A stretch of DNA of 64,000 nt from positions 1,736,001 through 1,800,000 of the forward strand of contig CAVVUC010000001.1 in assembly GCA_963751395.1 (NCBI GenBank), read 5' to 3'. The stretch's first letter is position 1, and each line of letters begins with the position of its first letter. This document shows positions 24,391 to 35,690 of this stretch, piece by piece. This DNA is from CAVVUC01 sp963751395 (lineage in GTDB: Bacteria > Verrucomicrobiota > Verrucomicrobiia > Chthoniobacterales > Chthoniobacteraceae). The notes under the pieces are model-generated. The model worked only from the letters and a program-made list of their open reading frames with translations, made no database searches and was not told the origin of the DNA. The translations under genes were made by a program, and so were the position numbers.

Positions 24391-26355
24391 TTATTTTTCC
24401 AGCCTCTGGCCGGCATCGCGCTGAAGCCAGCTCCAAAGCGATTCGAGCGAAACTTCCACCTCCCGCTTGATCGCAGCAAGTTGTTCCTTTGAAAATGTCC
24501 CTCCCGCCTTGGGTTCCTGCCGCGCGAACATGTAGTATTTAATTTTCGGTTCGGTTCCCGAAGGCCGCACCGCCACGCGGCGGCCGTCGGCGAGTTCGAT
24601 CATCAGCATTTTCTCAGACGGAATTTTGTCCCCCTCCGAATCGAAGAATGTCTTTGCAGCGAAATTCTTCACACCGGTCACTGCGACGCCCTCGACATTC
24701 TTCGGCGGTTTCGCCGAGTAGGAATCGGCGAGCGCTTTTATTTTCGCCGCGCCCTCCGCGCCTTCGAAAGTCATCGAGCCGTTTTTCTCGAGGTAAAACC
24801 CGAACTCGGCGTAAATCTCGTCGAGCAATCCGTCGAGGGTCAGACCGCGCGATTTTGCGTAGGCGGCGACTTCGGCGAACATCATGGCAGCGGCGTTGCC
24901 GTCCTTGTCGCGGACGAAATCATGCCCGCTGTAGCCGTAGCTTTCCTCGCCGCCGAAGACGTAATACGTGGAGGACTCCAGCCGCGCCTTGCGTGTTTCC
25001 GCCTCGGACATCTGGCGGTAACGGCTGCGCACTTCCTCCGGCAGCGCCGCTTCGTACTTGCCGAGTTTTTCGCCGATGTATTTGAAACCGGTGAGCGTCT
25101 CGACGCAGTGCAGGCCGTTTTTTTTGGCGATCGCCTTTTGCAGATCGGTGGTCACGAACGTCTTGATGATCGCCGCCCGAGAGGCGTTCTCCTTTGTGAT
25201 GACGCCCTGTTCGATCAGCTTCTTCACGCGGTAATAGGCCATCAGCGAACCGATCTGGTTTCCGGTGAGAAGCTGCATTTCGCCGGCGGCATTGCGCACG
25301 GCGACGCCCATGCGGTCGCAGTCGGGATCGGTTGCCAGCACGAGATCGGCTTTCTCCATTTTTGCAAGGGCAACGGCGAGCGTGAGCGCCTCGGCGTTCT
25401 CCGGGTTCGGCGATTTCACCGTCGGGAAACGTCCGTCGAACTCATCCTGTTCCGGCACGACGGAAAACTGGAAGCCGAGGCGCTTCAGCATCGGCTTGAT
25501 GATCGCGCCGCCGGTTCCGTGCAGCGAGGAATAGACGATGCGCAGGTCTTTTTGCGACTCGATGATCTTGCGGTCGAGGATCAGCGTTTCGAGCCGCTCC
25601 ATGTAGGCGTCATCGATTTCCCTGCCGAGAACCTGGAGTGTGCCCTGTTCGGATTTATCGACGGGAACATAGACATCCGATTCCACGGCGTTGACCTTTG
25701 CAATGATGCCGCTGGCGTGCGGCTCGACGACCTGGCCGCCGTCGGCGAAGTAGCATTTGAAGCCGTTGTCATGCGGTGGATTGTGGCTTGCCGTGAGAAC
25801 CACTCCCGCATGCGATCCGGTGTGTCGCACGGCGAAAGAAAGCTCCGGCGTCGAGCGCGGGGCCTCGAAAAGACAGGCGTCGCAGCCGTTTTCCGTCGCC
25901 ACGCGCGCGCAGAGTTCGGCGAAGTCGCGCGAGAAGTGGCGCGTGTCGTGGGCGATTGCGATCTTCGGTTTTCCCTTGAGGTCTTCCCTTTCGAACCAGT
26001 CCTTCAAGTAAGCGACCAGGCCCTGCGTGGCCCGGCTGATGTTGTAGAAGTTCATCGCGTTCGTGCCGACGCACGGCAGCTCGGGACAGCCCAATGCGTC
26101 CGGCGTTCCTTGCTCCGCGTGAGTGACGATCTTGCCGATCGTTCGTCCGCGAAGGCCGCCTGTGCCGAATGCGAGTGTCTGGAAAAAGCGGTCGTTCAGC
26201 TCCGCCCATCCGCCTGCGCCGACAAGCTCTTCGATGCTTTGCTTGTAAACCGGCGAGGTGCTTCGCTCGAGAAGTTGAAGGATGTTCCTTGCGCTGCTTT
26301 CGAGCAGCTTGCCGGCTTTCACGGCTTGATCGAGTTGTGTGGCTAAGTCGCTCAT
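24391..26355 (-). CDS. Phosphoglucomutase/phosphomannomutase family sugar mutase
   Basis: 654 residues, longer than the usual 450-580, matching the PGM2-like branch with an extended N-terminus. All four alpha-D-phosphohexomutase sites are seen: phosphoserine loop TASHNPPHDNG, metal loop ATDPDCDRMG, sugar loop GGEESYGYSG and phosphate loop RPSGTEPKIKYY. It interconverts hexose 1- and 6-phosphates, feeding sugar-nucleotide synthesis. First gene of the mutase, small protein, lnt, deacetylase operon. Divergent from rpsT. Confidence 0.92.
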   Translation of the reverse strand: MSDLATQLDQAVKAGKLLESSARNILQLLERSTSPVYKQSIEELVGAGGWAELNDRFFQTLAFGTGGLRGRTIGKIVTHAEQGTPDALGCPELPCVGTNAMNFYNISRATQGLVAYLKDWFEREDLKGKPKIAIAHDTRHFSRDFAELCARVATENGCDACLFEAPRSTPELSFAVRHTGSHAGVVLTASHNPPHDNGFKCYFADGGQVVEPHASGIIAKVNAVESDVYVPVDKSEQGTLQVLGREIDDAYMERLETLILDRKIIESQKDLRIVYSSLHGTGGAIIKPMLKRLGFQFSVVPEQDEFDGRFPTVKSPNPENAEALTLAVALAKMEKADLVLATDPDCDRMGVAVRNAAGEMQLLTGNQIGSLMAYYRVKKLIEQGVITKENASRAAIIKTFVTTDLQKAIAKKNGLHCVETLTGFKYIGEKLGKYEAALPEEVRSRYRQMSEAETRKARLESSTYYVFGGEESYGYSGHDFVRDKDGNAAAMMFAEVAAYAKSRGLTLDGLLDEIYAEFGFYLEKNGSMTFEGAEGAAKIKALADSYSAKPPKNVEGVAVTGVKNFAAKTFFDSEGDKIPSEKMLMIELADGRRVAVRPSGTEPKIKYYMFARQEPKAGGTFSKEQLAAIKREVEVSLESLWSWLQRDAGQRLEK

Positions 26356-26437
26356 GAGTGCTCGGATATTAGAAATGGCGGTGGGCTTTGCAAACCTAAG
26401 TTGGAAAAGTTTCGCGATGGGTGATCCTCCGAACCGC

Positions 26438-26465
26438 TTGACAACACAGGGCTGATTGCTATGGT
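26438..26465 (+). promoter_or_regulatory. Sigma-70-type promoter for rpsT
   Basis: A perfect TTGACA at 26438-26443, 16 bases, then TATGGT at 26460-26465. It lies 24 bases before the rpsT ATG, so the leader would be short and without a clear Shine-Dalgarno. Confidence 0.65.
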
Positions 26466-26489
26466 GCGCGTCCGCTTAATTTTACCAAC

Positions 26490-26753
26490 ATGGCCAATAC
26501 GAAATCTGCTGCGAAACGCGCCCGTCAAACCGGGAAGCGCACCCTTCAAAACAAACGGACGCTCACGGGCGTCAAGACTGCGCTCAAAAAAGTCCGCGCC
26601 GAGATCGGCGCCAAGAAGAAGGATTCAGCCAGGGCATTGGTGCAGCAGGTGTCGTCCGTGCTGGATCGCGCGGTGAAGAGCGGACGCATCCATCGCAATG
26701 CGGCGAACCGCCACAAGAGCACTCTGAACAGGCAACTGGCGGCTCTTTCTTAG
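26490..26753 (+). CDS. rpsT: 30S ribosomal protein S20
   Basis: 87 residues, very basic, all helical. Starts MANTKSAAKRARQTGKR and has the family block KKKDSARALVQQVSSVLDRAVKSGRIHRNAANRHKS in the second half (given here as a reference only in part). S20 binds 16S rRNA early in 30S assembly. It is monocistronic, with its own promoter, and its stop overlaps the stop of the convergent PilZ-like gene. Confidence 0.97.
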   Translation: MANTKSAAKRARQTGKRTLQNKRTLTGVKTALKKVRAEIGAKKKDSARALVQQVSSVLDRAVKSGRIHRNAANRHKSTLNRQLAALS

Positions 26754-27112
26754 CGGCCAGCACCGGTCGCCGCACGCTCGACCCGGCTCGAGATGTTCAG
26801 GATGGCAGCGTGCAGTTCGTCGTCCATATCGACGAACAGAAGAGTGATTTGCGAGCACCCCCGGCAGATTTGCTCGCAGCCGACCACGGTTCCCAGGACC
26901 TGAATGCGCTTCTGCTTCAGGTCGTCGTCGTGGTAGGCGAGTGAAACAGCCAGCTCCGCTCCAAGATCGAACCGCCACCTTGATTTGAAAGACATGCCCT
27001 GCTCGCAGATCTTGAATTCGCCATCCCCGCAGGTGTCTTCATCCACACCGTACTCGAGGTAAATCGAAGGCATTCCACTCTGCATCGCATCATCCGAAGA
27101 TCGGTCGAACAT
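26750..27112 (-). CDS. Small PilZ-like or regulatory hypothetical protein
   Basis: 120 residues. The C-terminal two thirds has the strand order of a PilZ-type barrel (FKSRWRFDLGAELAVSLAYHDDD, then IQVLGTVVGCE and SQITLLFVDMDDEL), but the RxxxR c-di-GMP switch before it is not clear, so ligand binding is unsure. Four Cys are scattered, two as CRGC. Start could be the first ATG or a later Met at residue 10. Overlaps the rpsT stop. Confidence 0.55.
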   Translation of the reverse strand: MFDRSSDDAMQSGMPSIYLEYGVDEDTCGDGEFKICEQGMSFKSRWRFDLGAELAVSLAYHDDDLKQKRIQVLGTVVGCEQICRGCSQITLLFVDMDDELHAAILNISSRVERAATGAGR

Positions 27113-27151
27113 AGTTGGTTGTGGGTAATGCTAACATGGAACGAGGGGCTG

Positions 27152-27913
27152 TCAAAGACGTGAGGATTGAAGTTCGGAAGTCCTCGGCGACGGCTTCGGG
27201 GGCTGGTTGGTGGATTGGTCCACTTCTCGCAAAAGCTTGAGCGCGAGCCGGCCCAAGGCGGTCGTTACGACAAGCGTCAGCACCAAACCACCGATCCAGA
27301 TCACGTATTCGATCGCCGCCGGGTGCGTCTGGTGCCGGAGCAGTTTGATGCCAAGCTGCGCCAGTGTCCCAAGGTAGGCATAAAGGAACATGCCCGGAGC
27401 CTGCCCGATCGCGATCCATAATATGCAGGTGGAGAAACGGATGCGTGTGATGCCATAGAGATAGTTGATGAAGCTTGTGGGAAAAAGCGGATGCACCTGA
27501 CTCAGAAAGATGATCTTCCAACCCTCGCGCGCGATCGCTTCGTCGAGCACCATCCATTTTCTATGCCGGAAGATTTTCCTCTGCACCCACTGGCGGCCGA
27601 GCTTGCGGCTGATCCAGAATGCAGTCGCCGCGCCGATCACATTCCCGAGCAGCACGAGCAAAAAGCCCCACCACAATCCGAAGAAAAGTCCCGCGCCAAG
27701 GGTGAGCACGCCGCCGGGAAGCAGCAGGATGTTGCACGCCGCCACGAGCAGCGGATAAAGCACGGCGCTCCACCACTTCATCTGCCCGACTTTGTGCTGT
27801 GCCTGGGCGATCATTTCCACAACCGGAAAATGCCGCGCGACCCATACGATGACGATCGCGGCAAGCAGGATCCCGATCAGTTGCGCGGCGACGGCTCTGG
27901 TGACTTTCAGCAT
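27152..27913 (-). CDS. VTT/TVP38-family membrane protein
   Basis: 253 residues with about six membrane helices. The VTT (SNARE-associated/DedA-like) core is visible: LLVAACNILLLPGGVLTLGAG, then FFGLWWGFLLVLLGNVIGAATAFWISRKLGR and FLSQVHPLFPTSFINYLYGIT. These proteins are linked to lipid transport or scrambling. A Pro/Ser-rich C-terminal tail is unusual but short. Downstream of the homocysteine methyltransferase gene on the minus strand, with a gap of seven bases, so probably co-transcribed. Confidence 0.88.
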   Translation of the reverse strand: MLKVTRAVAAQLIGILLAAIVIVWVARHFPVVEMIAQAQHKVGQMKWWSAVLYPLLVAACNILLLPGGVLTLGAGLFFGLWWGFLLVLLGNVIGAATAFWISRKLGRQWVQRKIFRHRKWMVLDEAIAREGWKIIFLSQVHPLFPTSFINYLYGITRIRFSTCILWIAIGQAPGMFLYAYLGTLAQLGIKLLRHQTHPAAIEYVIWIGGLVLTLVVTTALGRLALKLLREVDQSTNQPPKPSPRTSELQSSRL

Positions 27914-27920
27914 TTGCAGA

Positions 27921-28796
27921 TCACTTCACTGCTACAGACGCCATGCCGTTGAGAGTCTCCGCGAGCGCGGCGATGTGACGCGGGCCGGTCCCGCAACACC
28001 CGCCAATCAACCGCACGCTTTTTTCGGCAAGGAGTCGCCCCGTTTCCGCGAACGATTGGGGCGAAGTGTCATAGACCAGTCGTCCATCGACGTTTCGTGG
28101 CATTCCCGCGTTTGGAAATGCCGCGAGCAACCCTGCGCTGCCGGCGCTCTCCATCAAATTCAGCATCGCTTCTCCGCTCACGCAGTTGATCCCGACAACT
28201 TCCGCATCCAGAGCGCGCAGTTTTCCGAACGCATCGGCGAGCGTTTCCCCCGAAGCCAGCCTGCCGTCATCGCTGCACGCCATCGAGCAAACGGCCGGGC
28301 AGTGATGCAGCGACTGTTTCACATACAATGCGAGCGCCAATTCTTCGAGATCCGTGAACGTGGCGAACAGCACAAGATTCACGCCTCCGTCCAGCAACGC
28401 TCCGACTTGCTCGGCGAAGACTTTTTTCCGCTCAATACCGCGTTCTTTCGCCTGCTCCGCCGTGATTCCAAGCGGGCCGACGCATCCCGCCACGAACACA
28501 TTTTTCCCTCGCGCGCATTGCTTCGCGAGCTGGGCAGCCGACCAGTTGATTTCATTCACCCGGTTCACGAAGCCATGCGACGCAAGCCTCACACCGTTCG
28601 CGCCAAACGTGTTCGTGCTGATCATGCGCGCCCCCGCAGCGATGTACTGCTCATGAATGTCGCGAACAACGTCCGGTTGGCTCAGGCAAAGTTCCTCGAA
28701 GCAGCAATCCTTCGGGACGCCGGCCTGCACAAGTGCTGTGCCCATCGCGCCATCGGCGGGGATGATTTTCGATTCGAGTTCGCCGAGGAAATCCAT
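27921..28796 (-). CDS. Homocysteine S-methyltransferase family protein
   Basis: 291 residues, a single zinc-dependent methyltransferase barrel. Present are the opening DGAMGTALVQAG, the STNTFGANG strand, the zinc Cys in VGINCVSG and the final zinc pair GGCCGTGPRHI. It transfers a methyl group to homocysteine or a related thiol. It lacks the cobalamin and reductase modules of MetH, so it could be MmuM-like (S-methylmethionine donor) or a stand-alone MetH N-terminal unit. Probably co-transcribed with the VTT gene. Confidence 0.88.
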   Translation of the reverse strand: MDFLGELESKIIPADGAMGTALVQAGVPKDCCFEELCLSQPDVVRDIHEQYIAAGARMISTNTFGANGVRLASHGFVNRVNEINWSAAQLAKQCARGKNVFVAGCVGPLGITAEQAKERGIERKKVFAEQVGALLDGGVNLVLFATFTDLEELALALYVKQSLHHCPAVCSMACSDDGRLASGETLADAFGKLRALDAEVVGINCVSGEAMLNLMESAGSAGLLAAFPNAGMPRNVDGRLVYDTSPQSFAETGRLLAEKSVRLIGGCCGTGPRHIAALAETLNGMASVAVK

Positions 28797-28941
28797 GAGG
28801 GGGCGTGATTATGTTTGCGGCTGTTTGGCTTGCCTAGAACAAAAAAGGGCTGGCCGGAGCTGTCTCCTCCGCAGAGCGCATCTTCCGGCTTGGCGCGCTC
28901 TCGATGATTGAGGCGGCGCGTTTTTCTGGCAAACTGCCGCC

Positions 28942-29244
28942 ATGGACGAAGACCTGAGTTCCAAAATGGCTGCCGAGCTTGCGGAAATCGAACGGATGCA
29001 CATGCCGTTCGGTCGCTTCGGGCCTGCGAATTTTCCACCAAACGGCGTGCCGATCTACGATCTGCCCGCCGAATACCTGCAATACTTCGCGGTGAAAGGT
29101 TTCCCGAAAGGCCGGCTCGGTGAGCTTTTGCGAATCGTCTATCAGATGAAAGCCGATGGTGCGGACTGCGCCTTCGATGAGGCGCGTCGCAGGGCAGGGG
29201 GTCGGGCGGCGCTGCGGAAAAAGCAGGGTCGCTCGGGGCGCTGA
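28942..29244 (+). CDS. DUF3820-family protein
   Basis: 100 residues. The family core is clear: MPFGRFG, PIYDLPAEYLQYFAVKGFPKGRLGELL and VYQMKADGAD. Two extra helices and a basic end (ARRRAGGRAALRKKQG) follow. DUF3820 proteins have been linked to quorum-regulated virulence factors, but their molecular role is not known. The gene is alone; the following 29245-29471 stretch holds no convincing gene. Confidence 0.82.
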   Translation: MDEDLSSKMAAELAEIERMHMPFGRFGPANFPPNGVPIYDLPAEYLQYFAVKGFPKGRLGELLRIVYQMKADGADCAFDEARRRAGGRAALRKKQGRSGR

Positions 29245-29471
29245 TTCGCTTCAGAAACGCCTCCACCTTGTCCGCGTAATTGTCGAAAGGATCGGACATG
29301 GTGAGGTGGCTGTGGTTCTCGAAGGCGATGGAATCCCGGTTGATCAAATCGAGTGAAAGTGGTGCCGCGCTCCCGTCACTCTCGCGAAATCCTTGGACGC
29401 ACTTTTAATCACACCAAACCACGGCGATTTATCGATTTGTTTTCCGAAAAGCCATCCATAGCCTATCATCC

Positions 29472-30377
29472 ATGCCGATGAGATCGAATCCCGACTTTAT
29501 GAAGAGAGTGAGAGCCGTTTTGGTTGTGTTTGTTTTGCAGGCGCTGGCCATGGCGGCGACGGCCGAGATTTTGAACATTGCCGGTTCGTCGGTGGTGAAT
29601 CTGCCCGTCGCCGATATCGCGCAGATTCTCCGTGAAGAGCGGAACATGGAGATTCACATCAACACGAATGGCGGCAGCAATGCCGGTTTGCAGGCTCTCG
29701 GCGGCAGATCCGCCCAGATCGCCATGACATCGCGTCCATTGACGCCCGAGGACCGCGCCGGTGCTCCCGAAGTGACATTCAACGAAATCTACATTGGCGA
29801 GCAGGTCGTGGCGCTCGGCGTCGCGCGGGATGTCTGGGATGCCGGAGTGCAGGCGCTGACCCGCGAGCAACTGAAAGGCATTTACGAAAAGCAATACACC
29901 AACTGGAAACAACTCGGCGGGCCGGATGAGAAGATCGCGTTCTTCAACTTTAACGAAGGGCGCGGCATCTGGGAGATGTTCGTGCAATGGCTCTACGACG
30001 ACGCAAAAAAGGCTCCGACGGGCGATTTTCCAAAGGTCGGCACCCATGAGGAGGCACGCGACACGGTCGAGTTCACGCGCGGCTCACTTTCGATTCTCTC
30101 GCCGCTCTACATTGGCGGCCGGGACATCCGCGCTCTCGAGTTGAAGGAGGAAAAATCAAGCCCGGCGATTGGTCCGACGATCGAGAACATCGCCGCGCAC
30201 AAATACCCGATTTCGCGACCGCTTTACCTCGTGGTGGACGACAAGCCGACCCGTGGAGTGAAGATTCTGGTCGATCTCATGCTTGGTGAGCGTGGGCAGG
30301 CATTGATGAAAAAGTACGGCTATTTCAGCGCCCACGCGTTGTCAGGCGCAAAGCCGGCTCCTGAAGTTGCTGATTAG
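29472..30377 (+). CDS. Phosphate-type periplasmic substrate-binding protein (PstS-like)
   Basis: 301 residues with a signal peptide (VLVVFVLQALAMAATA). The PBP-like_2 fold of PstS is visible: LNIAGSSVVNLPV, GGSNAGLQAL, IAMTSRPLTP and the hinge region YTNWKQLGGPDEKIAFFNFNEGRG. It should bind phosphate or a related oxyanion in the periplasm. No pstCAB or phoU genes are adjacent, so it is an orphan binding protein; the nearby receiver gene is separate. The start may be MPMRS or MKRVRAV nine codons on. Confidence 0.82.
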   Translation: MPMRSNPDFMKRVRAVLVVFVLQALAMAATAEILNIAGSSVVNLPVADIAQILREERNMEIHINTNGGSNAGLQALGGRSAQIAMTSRPLTPEDRAGAPEVTFNEIYIGEQVVALGVARDVWDAGVQALTREQLKGIYEKQYTNWKQLGGPDEKIAFFNFNEGRGIWEMFVQWLYDDAKKAPTGDFPKVGTHEEARDTVEFTRGSLSILSPLYIGGRDIRALELKEEKSSPAIGPTIENIAAHKYPISRPLYLVVDDKPTRGVKILVDLMLGERGQALMKKYGYFSAHALSGAKPAPEVAD

Positions 30378-30485
30378 CAACTGCGCGGACTTGGGCCTGC
30401 CTGGTCGGGTGGTGAAACCTGATTTGCCTGGATTCACTGGCATGCCGGGTGCTGAAATCAGTCGGGCGTTCAGCCCGATCATTAC

Positions 30486-30911
30486 ATGGAAACCCTTACG
30501 ATGCCTGCTCAAGTGGACTCTCCGGAAGTCCAGACCCAAAAAGTCTTGCTGCTTGAGGACGATCCGGACCTCTCGCAAATCGTGAAAGATTTCCTCGTAT
30601 CGAACTCATACGAGGTGGTTTCAGTGAGCAACGGTGTGGACGGTGTGCGTGAGGTCATGGCCAGCGATTTCGACGTGATCCTTTGCGACATGCTCATGCC
30701 AAGTCTCTCCGGCGACATGTTCTACCTCGCGGTCGAGCGGATGCGTCCTCATCTTTGCGACCGGTTCATTTTCATCACCGGCCATCAGGGCAACCCGAAG
30801 ATCACAAGCTTTGTGGAGAAGGTGAACGGCACCGTGCTGCCGAAACCGTTCCAGGTCGATGACCTGCTCGACCTTGTCGGGTTCGTGCAGGTGAGGACCG
30901 GCTTTAACTAA
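30486..30911 (+). CDS. Single-domain response regulator
   Basis: 141 residues: a lone CheY-like receiver. The acidic pocket LLEDDPDL, phospho-Asp in ILCDMLMP, Thr switch FITGHQG and Lys in LPKPFQ are all intact, so it should be phosphorylated. There is no output domain and no neighbouring histidine kinase, so the partner is elsewhere. The first Met (METLTMP) or the second is the start. Convergent with ugd. Confidence 0.9.
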   Translation: METLTMPAQVDSPEVQTQKVLLLEDDPDLSQIVKDFLVSNSYEVVSVSNGVDGVREVMASDFDVILCDMLMPSLSGDMFYLAVERMRPHLCDRFIFITGHQGNPKITSFVEKVNGTVLPKPFQVDDLLDLVGFVQVRTGFN

Positions 30912-30953
30912 GCGGCGGTTTTCCCTGCTGCCTGGTCTTCTCCAAGGCCGTCC

Positions 30954-32262
30954 TTATCCGCTTCTGCCGCGGCCGATGCCTTTGTAGGTGAAGCCGAGGT
31001 TTTTCATCGTGGCGGGATCGAACAGGTTGCGCCCGTCAAACACGAGCGGCGTGTGCATTTTCTGTTTCACTTCGCCGAGATCGGCGTTCGCGAATTCCTT
31101 CCACTCGGTGGCGAGGATGAGCGCCTCTGCGCCTTCGACGGCTTCGATCGGGGAATTGACGAGCTTGACGCCCGGAATGAGGTTCCACTCCACTGCTTTC
31201 TCCATGCCTTTCGGGTCGTAGGCGGTGACGTGGGCGCCCTCGCGAATGAGGTCGTTGGACGATGTCGATCGCGACTGAGCAGCGGACGTCATCGGTGTCG
31301 GGTTTGAAGGTGAGTCCCCAGATGGCGATTTTCTTGTCGCGCAAAACCCAGAGCGAGTCGCGCAGGCCTTTCAGGAAGCGATCCTTCTGCTCGCGGTTGA
31401 TTTTCTGCACTTCCTTCAAAAGCGTGAAAGGAACGCCAAGCTCTTCGCTGATAGCGATAAATGCAGCGATGTCTTTTGGAAAACAGGAGCCGCCATAGCC
31501 AAGTCCGGCGTTCAGGAAGTTGCGGCCGATTCGTTTGTCGATGCCGATGCCGTCGGCGACTTTTTCGACGTCGGCTCCGCTCGCTTCGCAGATGGCGGAG
31601 ACGGCATTGATGTAGGAAATCTTGAGCGCGAGGAAGGAGTTGGCGGCGTGTTTGATGAGTTCGGCGCTGTTGATGTCGGTGACGAGGATCGGGGCCATAA
31701 ACGGCTCATAGACTTTCTTCATCAGGGCCAGCGCGCGGTCGCTCGATGAACCGATGACGATGCGGTCGGGTTTCATCAGGTCGTCCACGGCGCAACCTTC
31801 GCGCAGGAATTCGGGGTTGCTGACCACGTCGAACTCCGCACCGGCCTTGTTGTAGCGCTTGATGGTTTCGGCGACCTTTTCGCCGGTCTTCACGGGCACG
31901 GTGCTTTTGTCCACGATCACGCGATACTCCTTGAGCACGCCGGCGATTTCGCGGGCGACTTTTTCGATGAAACTGAGATCGACGCTGCCGTCAGCCTGGG
32001 GCGGGGTGGGCACGGCGATGAAGATGATGTCGGAATTGTCCACGCCGTCTTGAATACTGTTGGTGAACCGCAGGCGGCGCGCGGCGACATTGCGATGGAC
32101 GAGATCTTCAAGGCCCGGCTCGTAAATCGGGATTTTCCCGGCGTGGAGCGCATCGACTTTGCGCTGGTCGTTATCGACGCAAATGACGTTGTGGCCGACT
32201 TCGGCAAAGCAAGCGCCCGAAACGAGTCCGACGTATCCTGATCCAATAATGCAGAGGTTCAT
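30954..32262 (-). pseudogene. ugd: UDP-glucose 6-dehydrogenase, single-base frameshift
   Basis: The enzyme oxidises UDP-glucose to UDP-glucuronate. From 32262 the frame has GSGYVGLVSGACFAE, STVPVKTG, EFLREG and the catalytic Cys in GYGGSCFPKD, and continues to DDVRCSVAIDIV. Then it turns to nonsense. The missing end (NDLIREGAHVTAYDPKGME, to GRGRSG) is in the next frame and stops at 30954. Deleting one base of the GG at 31257-31258 restores an uninterrupted protein of about 435 residues. Probably a consensus error; otherwise the last NAD/UDP-domain helices are lost. The preceding gene on this strand is lptD, 19 bases away. Confidence 0.85.
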
Positions 32263-32280
32263 AGTTGTTTGAGATTCGAG

Positions 32281-34531
32281 TTATCTTCCCTGGCCGCCGA
32301 AGCTTTGGGGATCAAAGCCGGCAGGCACGTTGACCTGCGGCATGTCCTTGAGCGTAAAGCTAAGGAGGATGCCATATTCGTAGTTGCCATTACTGTTGTC
32401 CAGAACCACGACGCCGAGCGAGGCAACCCAACTGCTCAAGTCGCGGTGCAGTTCGTAGCGCTGGGTTTGCAGCGTGTTGTCGGCGAATTCGTATTCTTCG
32501 CGAACGCTGAATCCCCAGTTGTCGTTGATCTTCAAATAGCTGCCGAATTCAACCAGGCTGCTGTTTCTGAAAAAGGGGCTGTCGTTCAGGTAACGTTCGC
32601 CAATATCGATCCGCAGGTTTTCGTTCACATGGAAATTCAGCGAGGCATTTACCTGGGTGAACCCTTTTGCAGCCATCGGAATTTGGGAATTAACCGTGAG
32701 GCCGGCCCACGGCACCGGTCTCCACAGCAGGTTGGTGTAGAGGTTGGAAAGAGTTCCTTGCTTGTAGTCGGTGCCGGGAAAAGTGGGTTGCTGGAGGTTG
32801 ACGTTGAAGTAGCTGTCGAGTTCCAGCCAGTTCAACGTCTGGTTGTCGCGCCGGGTTTGGAACCGTTGACGGACGCCCAACTTCCAGATCGCCCAGTCGC
32901 TGATGGAGTCGATGCCTGTGAACTGGGGGAAATCGAAGCTCGGAAGCTGTGTCGAGGCAATCAGCCGGTCGAACTGAAGGATGTTGTTGGGGCCGGTGCT
33001 CGCGTAGGCGTAGGAAAAATCCGTGTAAGGCTGAACAACGTGCCGCAGTCCATCGAGGCCCCATGCGCGCGATTCCACCTTCTCAAATTCGCGGGAAAAC
33101 TTGAATGAAGCTTCGAATCCAGCGTTGACCACGGCCCGGCCCAGCGCGCCTTCGTATTTGAGTTCGGTCGTTGCCTGGGGTGTGCCGGAAATTGTGTTGA
33201 GTGTCGTTGGCATCAAGGCCGCGGTGTTGTCCGCGCTGTCGGAGTAATACGTGCCGCGGATGCCAGCTCGCGGGATGAACGACAGCCATCCCCCAAATAC
33301 GTGCGGGTAAAGCAACTGGTGAAATGTATCCGCCCGGACTGCATTGTAATCAGGCGAGGGTGAGCCGCTGGCGAAGTATCGCTCAAGGTATCCCGCCCGG
33401 GTGTCGCCCTCATAAAAGAGCGGCGTGTTGAAAAACGGCTGGCGCTTCATCTCGAACGCGAACTCCGGCAGACGCTCCGTCATGTCGAAAAAGTCATTCA
33501 GTCTGGTAACGCCCAACCAGTGTCCCGGTGTAGTTCTTGCCCGCTTTGGTGAGGGAAATGACGTTGTCCGGCTGCGGATCGAGCCGGTATTCGGTCGGGA
33601 AAAAATCCTCTGTGATCCGGCGGTCGCTCCACTTGTTGATATTGACGTTCGCGTAAAGGTCGTCCTGAATAAAAACCCGGTGCTGCAAGCTCACGCGATA
33701 CCGTTCGGGATCGATCGGCTCACGTCCGAGCGAGGTTTTGTTGGTCCCCGGGTTCGAGTCGTGGATGTAATAGGACCGAAATTTTCCCCAATTGCGGTCG
33801 TTCTTGCCGTAGGAGAAATCCGTGTCCAGACCGAGACCGACGCCTCGGGTGGAGTAGAGGTCGAGATGGAAAGCGTTGCTTATGTTCTCCCCGAACGGAA
33901 AGGCGTATTGAGTCCGAAGGAACGCCCCCCATTTGCTTTCGTAACCGGGATGAAACGTGAATCCCCGTCTCTTGTCGAGCGACTGGTATAGATACGGCCA
34001 CCAAAAAACGGGTGTCGAACCGATGTAGAGGTATGCGTTCGAGAAAACCATGTGATCCTTTGAATAGATGCGCACCGATTTCGCGCGGATATGGTAATCC
34101 GGCTTCGACGAATCGCTCGTGGTGAAAAAGGCATCCCGCGCCTGGAATGCATTGGCGCCCAAGGAACTCAAGGTGTCCGCCCCGATGAGAGCCGGATAAA
34201 AGTCGCCGCGGAAATCCGCCGCCCGGAGGACTTTGGTTTCGAGATTGTAAAGCGCCCGCTCGCCGGTGAACACATGCCCCTCGCGATAGATGCGCACGTT
34301 GCCTTTGAGGAGCACGTCGCGCGTCTCTGGATTGTACTCGCCGTAGTCGCAGTAAATGGTCGTTTCGCCATAGCGGATGACCACGTTGTTCTCAGCCACC
34401 GCGACTCCACCTACAAACTGCGTGCTCCCCGAGTTGATCTCGATCGGCGTTGATCCAAAATTGCTGAATTGCGCCCCGGCAAGCAGAGGCGCGAAAAAAA
34501 GCAGGATGAGCGTCAGGAGCCTTCTGTTCAT
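32281..34531 (-). pseudogene. lptD: LPS-assembly outer-membrane protein LptD, single-base frameshift
   Basis: LptD inserts lipopolysaccharide into the outer leaflet. From MNRRLLTLIL (34531) the sequence has a signal peptide, an OstA-type N-terminal domain (VVIRYGETTIYCDYGEY, LKGNVRIYREGHVFTGERALYN) and the start of the barrel (TPVFWWPYLYQ, a conserved LptD motif). The frame breaks at LVGRYQ-TE-stop near 33500. The barrel resumes as LNDFFDMTERLPEFAFEMKRQP in the next frame and ends at 32281. Removing the extra A/T at 33502 joins them into about 750 residues. An essential gene in most diderms, so sequencing error is the likelier reading. Confidence 0.85.
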
Positions 34532-34717
34532 CAAGGAAGCCCGGAACGTAACGAACCGCCTGCGCCGTTGCCAAGAGAAATTCAACGTCGTGAAGCAGTT
34601 ACCGGGATGAATGTCTGATTCCGCGTCGCACTGAACCCCGTTTGGTGCCCTTCGGGCAGCGGGCGGACGTGTAAGCAAACGGGCAACTTTTCGATCTTTC
34701 CGGTTTCCGCTTTCGTC

Positions 34718-35686
<969 letters not shown>

Positions 35687-35690
<4 letters not shown>

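Noticed and set aside
28682..29347. Minus-strand frame starting MINRDSIAFENHSH with a protein-like first 45 residues
   Set aside because: After about 45 residues it turns into the antisense of the DUF3820 gene and becomes Arg/Pro-rich. It could be a gene fragment, but one short stretch is not enough.
33740..33765. GGTTCGAGTC resembling a tRNA T-arm
   Set aside because: It lies inside lptD and no acceptor, D or anticodon stem can be built around it.
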